Shown here: piece after piece, positions 23,693-32,768 of the stretch
Layout: every line of letters begins with the position of its first letter
Numbering within the stretch: position 1 is the first letter of the stretch
Program-made: the position numbers and the translations under genes
Notes under the pieces: model-generated
The model's database searches: none
What the model saw: only the letters and a program-made list of their open reading frames with translations
What the model was told of the DNA's origin: nothing
DNA from: an uncultured Pelagibacteraceae bacterium
GTDB taxonomy: Bacteria > Pseudomonadota > Alphaproteobacteria > Pelagibacterales > Pelagibacteraceae
DNA length: 36,974 nucleotides
Direction: 5' to 3'
Assembly: GCA_902518835.1 (NCBI GenBank)
Contig: CABYHH010000008.1
Location: 1-36,974, forward strand

Positions 23693-24967
23693 ATGATTAA
23701 ATTTTTAGATAAATTTTTTTTACAGTCAAATAATCTTAATTATTTATCCAAAAGTATAAAAGAACTTACAAAAAATTCTGAGGCTTACAAAATCTTTGAT
23801 GCGGTAAATTCTTACTCTGAAAAAAGTGAAATACGGTATGTTGGTGGATGTATTAGAAAAATTATAAATAACGAAAAAGTTGACGATATTGATTTAGCTT
23901 CAAATTTAGAACCACAACAAGTATGTGAAGCTTTGAAAAAAAAAAATATTTCGTATTTTGAAACTGGTATAGAGCATGGAACAATAACTGCTATAATTAA
24001 TAAAAAAAAATTTGAAATTACTTCTCTAAGAAAAGATATTTCTACTGATGGAAGACATGCAATTGTGAAATTTACTGATAATTGGAAAGAAGATGCACTA
24101 AGAAGAGATTTTACTATAAATTCAATTTATTCTGATAGAGATGGTAATTTATTTGATCCATTTAATGGTAAAAGAGATATTGAGAATGGGATCATAAATT
24201 TTGTTGGAGATGCTGATAAAAGAATAAAAGAGGATTATCTCAGAATTTTAAGATATATAAGATTTTTTTTAAATTACTCAAAAAAACCACATAATTTAGA
24301 ACTCATAAGAAAATTAAAAATAAATATTGATGGTGTATCAAAATTGTCAAAAGAAAGATTGTTAATGGAATTGAAGAAAATAATTCGATTAGAAAGCTTA
24401 GAAAAACTTAATAACGATAATATTTCTGCTGATTTGATTTTAATTATTTTTCCTGAGCTTAAAAATATTAAAGTGTTTTCAAAATTAAATCAAAGTAAAA
24501 AAGATTTATTAAAACAAAAAAATTTTATTTTTCTGATTTCCCTACTAATTATAGATAAAACTGACAATACTGAATATTTTTTTTATAGGTTTAATTTATC
24601 TAAAAAAGATCAAAAAAGAATTAGTATCATAGATAATTTTTACAAAGATACGAAAAATAAATCCCTCTTTACAGAGACAAATTTAAATAGAATTTTTTAT
24701 TATCATGGAAAACAGGCAATTAATGATATTTTACATTTTGAAATAATAATGTCTCAAAAATCAAATAAAAAAATAATTGATTTGAACAAAATTTTTTTGA
24801 ACAAAATGCATCCTGTTATACCAATTAGTGCAGAAGTGCTAATGAAAAAGTATAAAATACCTGAAGGTAAACAAATTGGTAAAAAACTTAGAATGATTGA
24901 GGAAAAATGGATAGAAAATAATTTTCAAATTTCAGATACTCAGGTTGAAAATATTGTCAATAGTTAA
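23693..24967 (+). CDS. cca: CCA tRNA nucleotidyltransferase (class II)
   Basis: Template-independent polymerase that adds or repairs the 3'-CCA of tRNAs. The 424-residue protein has the class II head: GGCIRKII, then the metal-binding D65-x-D67 in VDDIDLAS, and ERR-like motif B/C segments EDALRRDFTINSIY (134-146) and DYLRILRYIRFF. A helical C-terminal body with HPVIPISAEVLMKKY follows. The only plausible start is ATG 23693, three bases after the tRNA-Gln CCA. It ends in a four-base overlap with convergent greA. A poly(A) polymerase of the same superfamily is less likely, given the alphaproteobacterial class II length and body. Confidence 0.93.
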   Translation: MIKFLDKFFLQSNNLNYLSKSIKELTKNSEAYKIFDAVNSYSEKSEIRYVGGCIRKIINNEKVDDIDLASNLEPQQVCEALKKKNISYFETGIEHGTITAIINKKKFEITSLRKDISTDGRHAIVKFTDNWKEDALRRDFTINSIYSDRDGNLFDPFNGKRDIENGIINFVGDADKRIKEDYLRILRYIRFFLNYSKKPHNLELIRKLKINIDGVSKLSKERLLMELKKIIRLESLEKLNNDNISADLILIIFPELKNIKVFSKLNQSKKDLLKQKNFIFLISLLIIDKTDNTEYFFYRFNLSKKDQKRISIIDNFYKDTKNKSLFTETNLNRIFYYHGKQAINDILHFEIIMSQKSNKKIIDLNKIFLNKMHPVIPISAEVLMKKYKIPEGKQIGKKLRMIEEKWIENNFQISDTQVENIVNS

Positions 24968-25440
24968 ATATATTTTACATCTTTTATTTCAAAGTTTTTT
25001 AATCCTGATGGTGTATTTATTCCCACCAAATCATTTTTTTTTTTACCAATTAAACCTTTACCGATAGGAGATTGAAAATAAATTAATTTATGCTTCAAAT
25101 CTGCTTCATCTCTACCAACAATTTTATAATTAATTTTTTCTCCAGTATCTAAATTTTCAAGAAAAACAGTAGATCCAAAAATTACTTTTCCCTCATTAGT
25201 TAAATTTGTAACATCTACAACATTTGCATTTGAAATAATATTGTTTATTTCTGTAATGCGACTTTCATTGTGAGACTGTTCTTCTTTTGCAGCATGATAC
25301 TCAGCATTTTCCTTCAAGTCCCCATGAGATCTAGCTTCAGATATAGCTGATACAATCTCTGGTCTTTTTTTTTCTTTTAAAAAAATTAATTCTTCTTTAA
25401 GTTTTTTTAATCCCTTTAATGTGATCGGTTCTTTATCCAT
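24964..25440 (-). CDS. greA: Transcription elongation factor GreA
   Basis: Factor that stimulates transcript cleavage by stalled RNA polymerase. The 158-residue protein has the N-terminal coiled coil with the acidic tip (SEARSHGDLKENAEYHAAKE, where the family's essential D and E residues lie). The C-terminal FKBP-like domain includes VFGSTVFLENL and SPIGKGLIGKKKND. Length is normal. It lies one base after hemF, and its stop overlaps that of the convergent cca gene, leaving no room for a separate terminator. Confidence 0.98.
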   Translation of the reverse strand: MDKEPITLKGLKKLKEELIFLKEKKRPEIVSAISEARSHGDLKENAEYHAAKEEQSHNESRITEINNIISNANVVDVTNLTNEGKVIFGSTVFLENLDTGEKINYKIVGRDEADLKHKLIYFQSPIGKGLIGKKKNDLVGINTPSGLKNFEIKDVKYI

Positions 25441-25441
25441 T

Positions 25442-26269
25442 TCATTTCCATTTTGCTAACGGTGGTAAAGACATTAAAATACCTTCAATATTGCCACCGG
25501 TTTTTAAACCAAATTTTGTTCCCCTGTCATATAGTAGATTAAATTCAGCATACCTTCCTCTTTTGATGTATTGTTCTTCCTTATCTTTAATTGTCCACTT
25601 TTTTTTTATTTTTCTTTGAATAATTTTGTTAAAAATTTCCTGAAATGTTACCCCCACATCTCTGACAAATGAAAAGTTTTTCTCAAAATTTTTTTTTTTA
25701 TAGTCGAAAAAAATTCCTCCTATACCACGTGTCTCTTCTCTATGAGGCAAATAAAAGTATTCGTCACACCATTTTTTATATTTCTTATAGTAATTTGGAT
25801 TATGTCTATTACACATATTTTTTAAAATTTTGTGAAAATATTTTTTTTCAAACACATCGATTTTAGATGGTGTTACATCCATTCCCCCTCCAAACCAATC
25901 ATATGTAGTACAAATATATCTAGTGTTAAAATGCATCGCTGGTATTAAAGGATTTTTCATATGCATCACAACAGATATTCCTGATGCCCAAAACCTTGGG
26001 TCATTTTCAGCTCCTGGAATATTTTTTTGAAATTTTTTGGGAAATTTACCATATACTTTTGAAAAGTTTACTCCAACTTTCTCAAAAACATTACCATTTT
26101 GAAGTATTCTGTATTCACCTCCGCCTTCATTCTTAAATTTATTTTTTCTCCAGGTATTTGAAATGAATTTAGTTTTATTCTTTTCAATTTTTTTTATATC
26201 ATCACAAAAAGCGTTCTGGAGTGTTTGAAACCAGTTACTTGTTAATTCTTTTTTTATCTCTAAATCCAT
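25442..26269 (-). CDS. hemF: Oxygen-dependent coproporphyrinogen III oxidase
   Basis: Heme-pathway enzyme that oxidatively decarboxylates coproporphyrinogen III to protoporphyrinogen IX. The 275-residue protein includes the conserved GGGEYRILQNGNVFEKVGVN region, PAMHFNTRYICTT, the glycine-rich WFGGGMDVTP, HREETRGIGGIFFDY, and YAEFNLLYDRGTKFGLKTGG. All are HemF hallmarks. Length is slightly short compared with the roughly 300-residue enzymes of larger genomes, with trimmed ends. It is one base from both trmL upstream and greA downstream. Heme supply links it loosely to the oxidase and bc1 genes in the window. Confidence 0.97.
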   Translation of the reverse strand: MDLEIKKELTSNWFQTLQNAFCDDIKKIEKNKTKFISNTWRKNKFKNEGGGEYRILQNGNVFEKVGVNFSKVYGKFPKKFQKNIPGAENDPRFWASGISVVMHMKNPLIPAMHFNTRYICTTYDWFGGGMDVTPSKIDVFEKKYFHKILKNMCNRHNPNYYKKYKKWCDEYFYLPHREETRGIGGIFFDYKKKNFEKNFSFVRDVGVTFQEIFNKIIQRKIKKKWTIKDKEEQYIKRGRYAEFNLLYDRGTKFGLKTGGNIEGILMSLPPLAKWK

Positions 26270-26270
26270 A

Positions 26271-26744
26271 TTAAATTAATTTAATTTGTCTTAAACTTTC
26301 TGCCAAAATTATTGCTACAGACGATGCTATATTTAATGAGCGTTTATTACTTTTCATAGGTATTTTTAACTTACTTTTTACTAATTTGTGAATATTTTCT
26401 GGCACTCCGGCACTTTCTCTCCCAAATAAGATTGTATCGTTTTTATTGAATTTAAATTTTGTGTAAGATTTTGAGGCTTTGGTAGTCATTAATATAATTC
26501 TTTGATTTTCTTTTGATTTAAAAAAGTGTTTTGAGCTTTGATAAAATTCTATTTCATCCTCACTGAGGTAATCCATTACAACCCTCTTAAATCTTTTATC
26601 ATTAAGCAAAAAACCACACGGTTTAATTATCTCTAATTTTGCACCCAAACAAGCACATGTTCTTATAATTGCTGCAGTATTTTGAGGTATATCTGGTTCA
26701 AATAATGCTATTTTAGGCCCCGAAATTCTTAAATTCTGTGTCAT
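26271..26744 (-). CDS. trmL: tRNA (cytidine(34)-2'-O)-methyltransferase TrmL
   Basis: SPOUT-fold methyltransferase that 2'-O-methylates the wobble base of certain leucine tRNAs. The 157-residue protein has ALFEPDIPQNTAAIIRTCA, CGFLLNDKRFKRVVMDYL, the SAM-knot motifs ILFGRESAGVPENI and IPMKSNKRSLNIASSVAII. It lacks an RNA-binding extension, which is the TrmL rather than TrmH/RlmB layout. It is the first gene of the trmL-hemF-greA run and diverges from petA across a 90-base region. This placement beside petA recurs in alphaproteobacteria. Confidence 0.93.
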   Translation of the reverse strand: MTQNLRISGPKIALFEPDIPQNTAAIIRTCACLGAKLEIIKPCGFLLNDKRFKRVVMDYLSEDEIEFYQSSKHFFKSKENQRIILMTTKASKSYTKFKFNKNDTILFGRESAGVPENIHKLVKSKLKIPMKSNKRSLNIASSVAIILAESLRQIKLI

Positions 26745-26774
26745 TCTTTCAGTAGTAAAATTACTATTTTATAC

Positions 26775-26790
26775 TATATGAAATCATATA
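26775..26790. promoter_or_regulatory. Inverted repeat in the trmL/petA divergent region
   Basis: TATATG (26775-26780), four bases, then CATATA (26785-26790) form a perfect 6-bp inverted repeat. It sits about midway in the 90-base region between the divergent trmL and petA starts, where promoters for both must lie. It could be an operator or chance in such A+T-rich DNA. Confidence 0.25.
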
Positions 26791-26834
26791 TTTAGGTAGA
26801 AAAAAACTATATTGAGTATATTTACAAGTTATTA

Positions 26835-27344
26835 ATGCCAGAAAAAAAAACTAAAAGAAGAGACTTTTTATTCACTGCTACATATGCTGTAGGAGCTGTG
26901 GGTGTTGGTGCAACTATATGGCCAATGATTGATCAAATGAACCCGGATGCCTCAGTTAAAGCATTAGCTAGCACAGAGGTAGATGTGAGTTCTGTGAACC
27001 CAGGAAAGACTATAACTGTATTGTGGAGAGGTAAACCAGTTTTTATTAGAAGAAGAACACAAGAGGAAATTGCTGAGGCGAAAGCAGTAAGCTTAAAAGA
27101 TTTAAAACATCCTGAAAAAGATGAGGACCGAGCAAAAGATCCTGAATGGTTAGTAATGCTGGGTGTCTGTACACATCTAGGATGTGTTCCATTAGATCAA
27201 AAAGGAGATTACAATGGTTGGTTTTGCCCATGCCATGGATCACATTATGATACATCAGGTAGAATAAGAAAAGGTCCTGCTCCAACTAATATGGAAATAC
27301 CAGAATATAAGTTTGTTAACTCTAATACAATTAAAATTGGATAA
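26835..27344 (+). CDS. petA: Ubiquinol-cytochrome c reductase Rieske iron-sulfur subunit
   Basis: Rieske 2Fe-2S protein of the cytochrome bc1 complex. The 169-residue protein has a twin-arginine-type N-terminus ([14 protein letters not shown]) with one membrane anchor (about 12-30). The cluster ligands are C112-T-H114 with C117 ([10 protein letters not shown]) and C131-P-C133-H134 ([11 protein letters not shown]). All four ligands and the disulfide pair are intact. Length is at the short end for the family. petB follows 5 bases later. The upstream region shared with trmL is the likely promoter site. Confidence 0.98.
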   Translation: MPEKKTKRRDFLFTATYAVGAVGVGATIWPMIDQMNPDASVKALASTEVDVSSVNPGKTITVLWRGKPVFIRRRTQEEIAEAKAVSLKDLKHPEKDEDRAKDPEWLVMLGVCTHLGCVPLDQKGDYNGWFCPCHGSHYDTSGRIRKGPAPTNMEIPEYKFVNSNTIKIG

Positions 27345-27349
27345 GTTAT

Positions 27350-28612
27350 ATGAGTGATCACGAATATACACCTAAATCAAAATTTGGAAAATGGTTTAAC
27401 GATAGGTTGCCCTTACTTACATTAGCAAGCCATTTGACTGATTATCCCACACCAAAAAATTTAAATTATTGGTGGACTTTTGGTGGGATACTAACTTTTT
27501 GTTTATTAACTCAAATTATAACAGGGTTGGTTTTAGCAATGCATTATATTGCGCATGCAGACATGGCTTTCGATAGCGTCGAGCATATAATGAGAGATGT
27601 TAATTATGGATGGTTAATAAGATATATTCACGCTAATGGAGCTTCAATGTTCTTTTTAGCAGTTTACATACATATATTCAGATCTTTATTTTATGGGTCT
27701 TACAAATCTCCACGTGAGGTTATCTGGATCATAGGGATAATAATATATTTATTAATGATGGCAGCAGCTTTTTTAGGATACGTACTTCCCTGGGGGCAAA
27801 TGAGTTTTTGGGGTGCAACTGTAATTACAAACTTATTTAGTGCTATTCCATTGGTAGGAGAGGGAATAGTAACATGGTTATGGGGAGGCTATTCAGTCGA
27901 TAATCCGACTCTCACAAGATTTTTTACATTACATTATTTAATTCCTTTTTTAATTCTTGGTTTAGTTGTTTTACACATTTGGGCCCTTCATGTACCAGGA
28001 AATAACAATCCTGTTGGTATTGATATTCAAAAACCATCTAAGGATACTGTTCCTTTTCATCCTTATATTGTCATAAAGGATGGTTTCGCTTTATTAATGT
28101 TTATGATTGTTTTTGCTTTTTTTGTTTTTTATACACCAAATATTTTGGGGCATGCTGACAATTATATAGAAGCCAATCCACTTGTAACACCTGCTCATAT
28201 AGTTCCTGAGTGGTATTTGTTGCCCTTTTATGCAATCTTAAGATCAGTTCCTGATAAACTTTTAGGTGTTATAGCTATGTTATCAGCTATCTTAATTTTA
28301 GCTGCTTTGCCTTGGCTTGATACGTCAAAGATTAGATCAGCAGTTTTTAGACCTTTGTATAGACAGTTTTATTGGATACTGGTAGCTGATGTTTTAATTC
28401 TTGGCTATGTTGGAGCGATGCCAGCTGAAGGCTTATATCTTCTTATTGCAAGAGTGGCGACAGCATATTATTTTATTCATTTTCTAGTGATACTTCCAAT
28501 TCTAGGGTTTAAGGAAAAAACCTTACCTGTCCCCTTAAGTATTACAGAACCTGTTTTGGGAGGATCTCCTAATTTGGCAGGGGCAAGAATTAAAAATAAG
28601 AAAAATTTATAA
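27350..28612 (+). CDS. petB: Cytochrome b of the bc1 complex
   Basis: Membrane subunit holding two b hemes and both quinone sites. The 420-residue product has about eight to nine spans. Heme-binding histidines appear in AMHYIAH and [20 protein letters not shown] and in [23 protein letters not shown]. The quinol-oxidation motif is PEWY (in [12 protein letters not shown]), and [20 protein letters not shown] is the classic segment. It is full-length, not the split b6/IV form. It lies between petA and petC with 5-base gaps on both sides. Confidence 0.99.
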   Translation: MSDHEYTPKSKFGKWFNDRLPLLTLASHLTDYPTPKNLNYWWTFGGILTFCLLTQIITGLVLAMHYIAHADMAFDSVEHIMRDVNYGWLIRYIHANGASMFFLAVYIHIFRSLFYGSYKSPREVIWIIGIIIYLLMMAAAFLGYVLPWGQMSFWGATVITNLFSAIPLVGEGIVTWLWGGYSVDNPTLTRFFTLHYLIPFLILGLVVLHIWALHVPGNNNPVGIDIQKPSKDTVPFHPYIVIKDGFALLMFMIVFAFFVFYTPNILGHADNYIEANPLVTPAHIVPEWYLLPFYAILRSVPDKLLGVIAMLSAILILAALPWLDTSKIRSAVFRPLYRQFYWILVADVLILGYVGAMPAEGLYLLIARVATAYYFIHFLVILPILGFKEKTLPVPLSITEPVLGGSPNLAGARIKNKKNL

Positions 28613-28617
28613 CTTTA

Positions 28618-29397
28618 GTGAAAAATTTTTTTAAGATAATAATACTCTCGCTTATTATTATGTGTGGTTATAAGAGCGCATATTCAGCTGAAAAAGTTGA
28701 GTATTTAAAAACACACTGGAGCTTTAAAGGTCTGTTTGGAAAATTTGACCGTGCTTCATTACAAAGAGGATATCAGGTTTATACTGAGGTATGTTCCTCG
28801 TGTCACTCCATGAAATATTTAAGCTATAGAAATTTAGCTGAGGATGGTGGGCCCGAATTTTCAATTGATCAAGCAAAGGCTATAGCTGCCTCATTTGAGG
28901 TAAAGGATGGACCAAATTCAGATGGAGACATGTTCACAAGACCAGGGAAATTATCTGATAAATTTGTAATGCCATATGACAATGTGAAGGCAGCACAAGC
29001 AGCTAATGGTGGTGCGTATCCACCAGATATGTCAGTTTTAGTAAAAGCAAGAGGTGGTGGAGTAGATTATATTTACTCTCTTCTACAGGGTTACGAGGAA
29101 CCACCCGCAGGTATGAAATTAGATGATGGGGTTTATTATAATAAATACATGTATGGGAATAAAATAAAAATGTCCAATCAACTTTCTGATGGACTTGTTG
29201 AGTATGGAGATGGCACTACTGCAACTGTTGAACAAATGTCTAAAGACGTAACAACATTTTTAATGTGGGCTGCAGAGCCTCATCTGGAGTCGAGACATAG
29301 GATGGGTTTTAAGGCAATTATATATTTGATTATATTAACGGTATTAGTTTATTTTAGCATGAAAAAAATCTGGTCAGGTATTGAAACGAAAATTTAA
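28618..29397 (+). CDS. petC: Cytochrome c1
   Basis: Membrane-anchored c-type cytochrome that passes electrons from the Rieske protein to soluble cytochrome c. The 259-residue precursor starts with GTG (28618) and has a signal peptide to about residue 23 (SAYSA). It then has the heme motif C59-S-S-C-H63, the conserved NGGAYPPDMSVLVKARGGG region, and a C-terminal anchor helix (about 235-251). Methionine in KFVMPYD is a candidate, but the usual sixth ligand lies nearer the C-terminus; I did not fix it. Its last 24 bases overlap the end of convergent ychF. Confidence 0.97.
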   Translation: MKNFFKIIILSLIIMCGYKSAYSAEKVEYLKTHWSFKGLFGKFDRASLQRGYQVYTEVCSSCHSMKYLSYRNLAEDGGPEFSIDQAKAIAASFEVKDGPNSDGDMFTRPGKLSDKFVMPYDNVKAAQAANGGAYPPDMSVLVKARGGGVDYIYSLLQGYEEPPAGMKLDDGVYYNKYMYGNKIKMSNQLSDGLVEYGDGTTATVEQMSKDVTTFLMWAAEPHLESRHRMGFKAIIYLIILTVLVYFSMKKIWSGIETKI

Positions 29398-30447
29398 TAT
29401 ATCTCCATCTTTAACAATATAGTCTTTTCCTTCTAGTCTCATTTTACCCATAGCTTTACAATTTAGCCAACCTTTATTATCTATAAAATCATTATAAGAA
29501 ATTGTCTCTGCCCTGATAAAACCTTTCTCAAAATCAGTATGAATTTCTCCAGCCGCATTTGGTGCTGTACAATTTTTTTCAATAGTCCAAGCTCTAGTTT
29601 CTTCAGGACCAGATGTAAAAAAAGTTTCTAATTCTAAAATTTCATAACCTTTTTTAATCAACATATTTAGGCCGGTTTCTTGTATTCCTATCATTTCCAT
29701 ATAATTTTCTTTTTCCTCAAAATTTAATTCATTAATTTGATTTTCAATATCAGCAGAAATAATAAGCGTATTATTTTTTTCGAATTTTTTAATGAAATCA
29801 TTAGTATAACTATTTCCACTTTTTATACTTTTTTCGTCAACATTACATACAAATATTTTGGGTTTTAGAGATAACAAGCCACTTTGTTTTAATTGCTTTT
29901 TTGTAAACTCAGATTTTAAAAAGGAAATATCTTTATTATCATTAATACATTCTGATGTAATTTGAAGTATTTGTAATTGATCTTCATCTAAATTTTTTTT
30001 ATTGCTTTTTTCTAATCTTTTTTGAATAGACTCCATATCTGAGAGCATCATTTCAGTTTCAATAATTTCTAGGTCTCTTATTGGATCAATACTAGAATTT
30101 ACATTTTGGATATCATCTGAGTCAAAACATCTAATTAAATGTATTATTGCATCTACTTCTCTTATATGTGAAAGAAATTTATTTCCTAAACCTTCACCTT
30201 TAGATGCTCCTTTTACAAGTCCTGCTATATCTACAAAAGAAATAGTGGTATTAATAGTTTTCTTTGAATTTGAAATCTTAGTTAAGTTGTCTAGTCTATT
30301 GTCTGGAACAGGTACGACTCCAACGTTAGGATCGATAGTGCAAAATGGAAAATTAGCTGCCTGTGCTTTACTTGAATTTGTTAAAGCATTAAATAAAGTT
30401 GATTTACCCACATTTGGTAAACCCACAATCCCACATTTTAAAGTCAT
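29374..30447 (-). CDS. ychF: Redox-regulated ATPase YchF (Obg family)
   Basis: Universally conserved P-loop protein that binds ATP rather than GTP and associates with ribosomes. The 357-residue protein has P-loop GLPNVGKST (9-17), VDIAGLVKGASKGEGLGN (switch II), the altered G4 motif NVDE in place of NKxD, and the C-terminal TGS domain (EIHTDFEKGFIRAETISYND). Length is normal. The start overlaps pth by four bases; the stop lies within the petC coding region on the other strand. Confidence 0.98.
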   Translation of the reverse strand: MTLKCGIVGLPNVGKSTLFNALTNSSKAQAANFPFCTIDPNVGVVPVPDNRLDNLTKISNSKKTINTTISFVDIAGLVKGASKGEGLGNKFLSHIREVDAIIHLIRCFDSDDIQNVNSSIDPIRDLEIIETEMMLSDMESIQKRLEKSNKKNLDEDQLQILQITSECINDNKDISFLKSEFTKKQLKQSGLLSLKPKIFVCNVDEKSIKSGNSYTNDFIKKFEKNNTLIISADIENQINELNFEEKENYMEMIGIQETGLNMLIKKGYEILELETFFTSGPEETRAWTIEKNCTAPNAAGEIHTDFEKGFIRAETISYNDFIDNKGWLNCKAMGKMRLEGKDYIVKDGDILNFRFNT

Positions 30448-31007
30448 TTCTTATTATTAACTGTGCTAGAAAATAAATCTAATTTTTTTTCAACAAGAAT
30501 TGATATTGACTCAGTAATATCTTTTGAAATCTTTTCTATTCCAGAAGTTTCCTCTTCATCAAAATTTTGTAAAACAAAGTCAGCAACATCTAATCCATTT
30601 TTAGGTTTTCCTATTCCTATTCTCACTCTAGAATAATCTTTTCCAATAAATTTATCAATTGATGCTATACCGTTGTGACCAGCATTTGATCCACCAAATT
30701 TAGCTTTAATTTTACCGAACTCTATGTCAAGGTCATCATGAAAAACAATTACATCCTCTGCATTTATTTTAAAATATTCGATTAATTCTCTTATACAAAC
30801 TCCAGAATTGTTCATGAAAGTTAAAGGTTTGATTGCGTAAACTTTTTGTGTTCCAATATTCCCAGTAGTTAATAAACCTTTAAATTTAGGTTTTTGTTTA
30901 GAGAGACCAAACTTTTTATTTATCGAGTCAATAATTTTGAAACCAACATTATGTCGATTATTTTCACTATCAGGAGTTGGATTTCCTAATCCTACGAATA
31001 AAAGCAT
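30444..31007 (-). CDS. pth: Peptidyl-tRNA hydrolase
   Basis: Releases peptides from prematurely dissociated peptidyl-tRNA. The 187-residue protein has the opening VGLGNPTPDSENNRHNVGF with catalytic H19, the PLTFMNNSG loop, FHDDLDIEFGKIK with the catalytic aspartate, and GGSNAGHNGIASI. Length is normal. It forms rplY-pth-ychF, a conserved translation-related string, with a four-base overlap to ychF and 33 bases after rplY. Confidence 0.98.
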   Translation of the reverse strand: MLLFVGLGNPTPDSENNRHNVGFKIIDSINKKFGLSKQKPKFKGLLTTGNIGTQKVYAIKPLTFMNNSGVCIRELIEYFKINAEDVIVFHDDLDIEFGKIKAKFGGSNAGHNGIASIDKFIGKDYSRVRIGIGKPKNGLDVADFVLQNFDEEETSGIEKISKDITESISILVEKKLDLFSSTVNNKK

Positions 31008-31040
31008 ATTTAAAAGAGTTAAATTTTCAATTTTTATAGA

Positions 31041-31784
31041 TTATTTTTTTTCTTCAGAAGGTTTTTTTTCAGGTGATTTTTTGTCATCACCCTCTTTTTT
31101 GTCATTTTTTGAGCCATCACCAGGTTGTTTTTCTCCATCAGCAGCAACTGTTGCTCCTTCAACTCCTTCAGCAGCTTCCTCGCCTTCTGCAGCCTCAGCT
31201 TCAGCCGGTTTTTCTGGTTCTTTCATAACCGTTGGTGCTGCTAAAGTTGCAATCACAAAATCTCTTCCTTGAATAGTTGGCGTTACATCAGATTGTAAAT
31301 TAATTGAGGAAATTTTGAAACTTTCACCAATATCAACACCATCTAGATCAATTGTTAGGTTTTCAGGAATTTTTTCACTTGGGCACTTCAGTTCTACTTT
31401 TCTTCTTACAATATTTAATACACCACCTCTTTTTAACCCTGGAGATTTATCATGGTTTATAAAGTTTACTGGAACTTCAATTTTAATCTTTACACCAGGT
31501 AGTACTCTCAAAAAGTCTACGTGAGTAGGTTCATCACTTAAAATATGATACTTTACCTCACGAGGTAAAACATTTTGAGATTTCCCATCAATTTTTAATG
31601 TAATTATATTTGATAAAAAATTTTCTTTATCAATTAATACTTTTAGTAATTTTTTTGAAATTGAAATTTTTTGATTTTGATCTTTTCCACCGTAAATAAT
31701 AGCTGGGACTTTCCCACCATGTCTTAAGGAATTTAATTCTCCTTTAGTGGAATTGTTTCTAATATTAGCATCAAGTAAATTCAT
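31041..31784 (-). CDS. rplY: 50S ribosomal protein L25/general stress protein Ctc
   Basis: 5S rRNA-binding ribosomal protein of the long Ctc type. The 247-residue product has the L25 beta-barrel (about 1-92, with LRHGGKVPAIIYGG and PTHVDFLRV) and the Ctc C-terminal domain (about 93-185). A tail of about 60 residues follows. The tail starts Ala/Glu-rich (EAEAAEGEEAAEGVEG) and ends Lys/Glu/Ser/Pro-rich (KKSPEKKPSEEKK), and is predicted to be disordered. Most Ctc proteins end earlier, so the tail is the variable part. It lies between prs and pth, the usual alphaproteobacterial order. Confidence 0.96.
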   Translation of the reverse strand: MNLLDANIRNNSTKGELNSLRHGGKVPAIIYGGKDQNQKISISKKLLKVLIDKENFLSNIITLKIDGKSQNVLPREVKYHILSDEPTHVDFLRVLPGVKIKIEVPVNFINHDKSPGLKRGGVLNIVRRKVELKCPSEKIPENLTIDLDGVDIGESFKISSINLQSDVTPTIQGRDFVIATLAAPTVMKEPEKPAEAEAAEGEEAAEGVEGATVAADGEKQPGDGSKNDKKEGDDKKSPEKKPSEEKK

Positions 31785-31827
31785 AAAAAATAGCCTTTTA
31801 AACCATGATAATAAATAATCAAGGTAA

Positions 31828-32760
31828 TTATTTAAATAAATCGGACACAGAGGTAGAATTAGATATTCGCTTAATTGCCTCTCCCATAAGGCTTGAAATA
31901 GATAATACTTCTATGTTTTTTACATTTCTAGTTTTTTCAACATTATCAATAGTATCTGTTATAACTAAATTTTTTATCACAGAATTTTTAATTTTTTTTA
32001 CTGCTTCTCCACTTAAAACTCCATGAGTAATATATACATAAACTTCTTTTGCCCCTCTATTTTTTAAGGCTTTCGCAGCATTTACAATAGTTCCACCTGA
32101 GTCGATAATATCATCAACAATTATACAAGTTTGACCTTTAACATCTCCGATAACATTCATAACTTGTGACTGACCTGGTTTTGGTCTTCTTTTATCAACT
32201 ATTGCAAGACCAACATTCAAAAGTTTTCCAAGCGCTCTTGCTCTTTCAGTGCCTCCTACATCAGGAGCAACACAAATAATTTTTCGACTTTTAATTCTCT
32301 TTTTTGCATGTCTTGCAAATATTGGAGTAGAAAAAAGATTATCAACTGGTAAGTCAAAGAAACCTTGAATTTGACCCGCATGTAAATCAACTGTTACAAT
32401 TCTATCTGCACCAGCTTTTGTAATTAAATTAGAGACTAGTTTTGCTGATATAGATGTTCTTGGGACAACTTTTCTATCTTGTCGCGCATAACCAAAATAT
32501 GGAATAACTGCTGTTATATTTTTTGCTGAAGATCTTTTTAAAGCATCGATACATAGTAGTAATTCCATTAGATTATCGTTAGCAGGTGATGATATTGATT
32601 GAATTATGAAAATACTATTGCCTCTAATGTTCTCGTTAATTTCTACATAAATTTCCCCATCAGCAAATTTTCTTATACTTGAATTGACTAGTTTTGATTT
32701 TAAAAATTTTGCAATGTCTTTACTTAGAACTTTATTGCTATTTCCAGTTAATAATTTCAT
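31828..32760 (-). CDS. prs: Ribose-phosphate pyrophosphokinase
   Basis: Makes PRPP from ribose 5-phosphate and ATP for nucleotide, histidine and tryptophan synthesis. The 310-residue protein has the flexible-loop arginines in YARQDRKV, the metal-binding [28 protein letters not shown], and the PRPP-binding [13 protein letters not shown] (212-224). Length is normal for class I. It starts 8 bases after pgeF, and rplY follows after 43 bases. Confidence 0.98.
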   Translation of the reverse strand: MKLLTGNSNKVLSKDIAKFLKSKLVNSSIRKFADGEIYVEINENIRGNSIFIIQSISSPANDNLMELLLCIDALKRSSAKNITAVIPYFGYARQDRKVVPRTSISAKLVSNLITKAGADRIVTVDLHAGQIQGFFDLPVDNLFSTPIFARHAKKRIKSRKIICVAPDVGGTERARALGKLLNVGLAIVDKRRPKPGQSQVMNVIGDVKGQTCIIVDDIIDSGGTIVNAAKALKNRGAKEVYVYITHGVLSGEAVKKIKNSVIKNLVITDTIDNVEKTRNVKNIEVLSISSLMGEAIKRISNSTSVSDLFK

Positions 32761-32768
32761 TGAAAAGA

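Noticed and set aside
27046-27285. Open frame on the minus strand inside petA
   Set aside because: It is complementary to the highly conserved Rieske cluster region and has no recognisable protein features.
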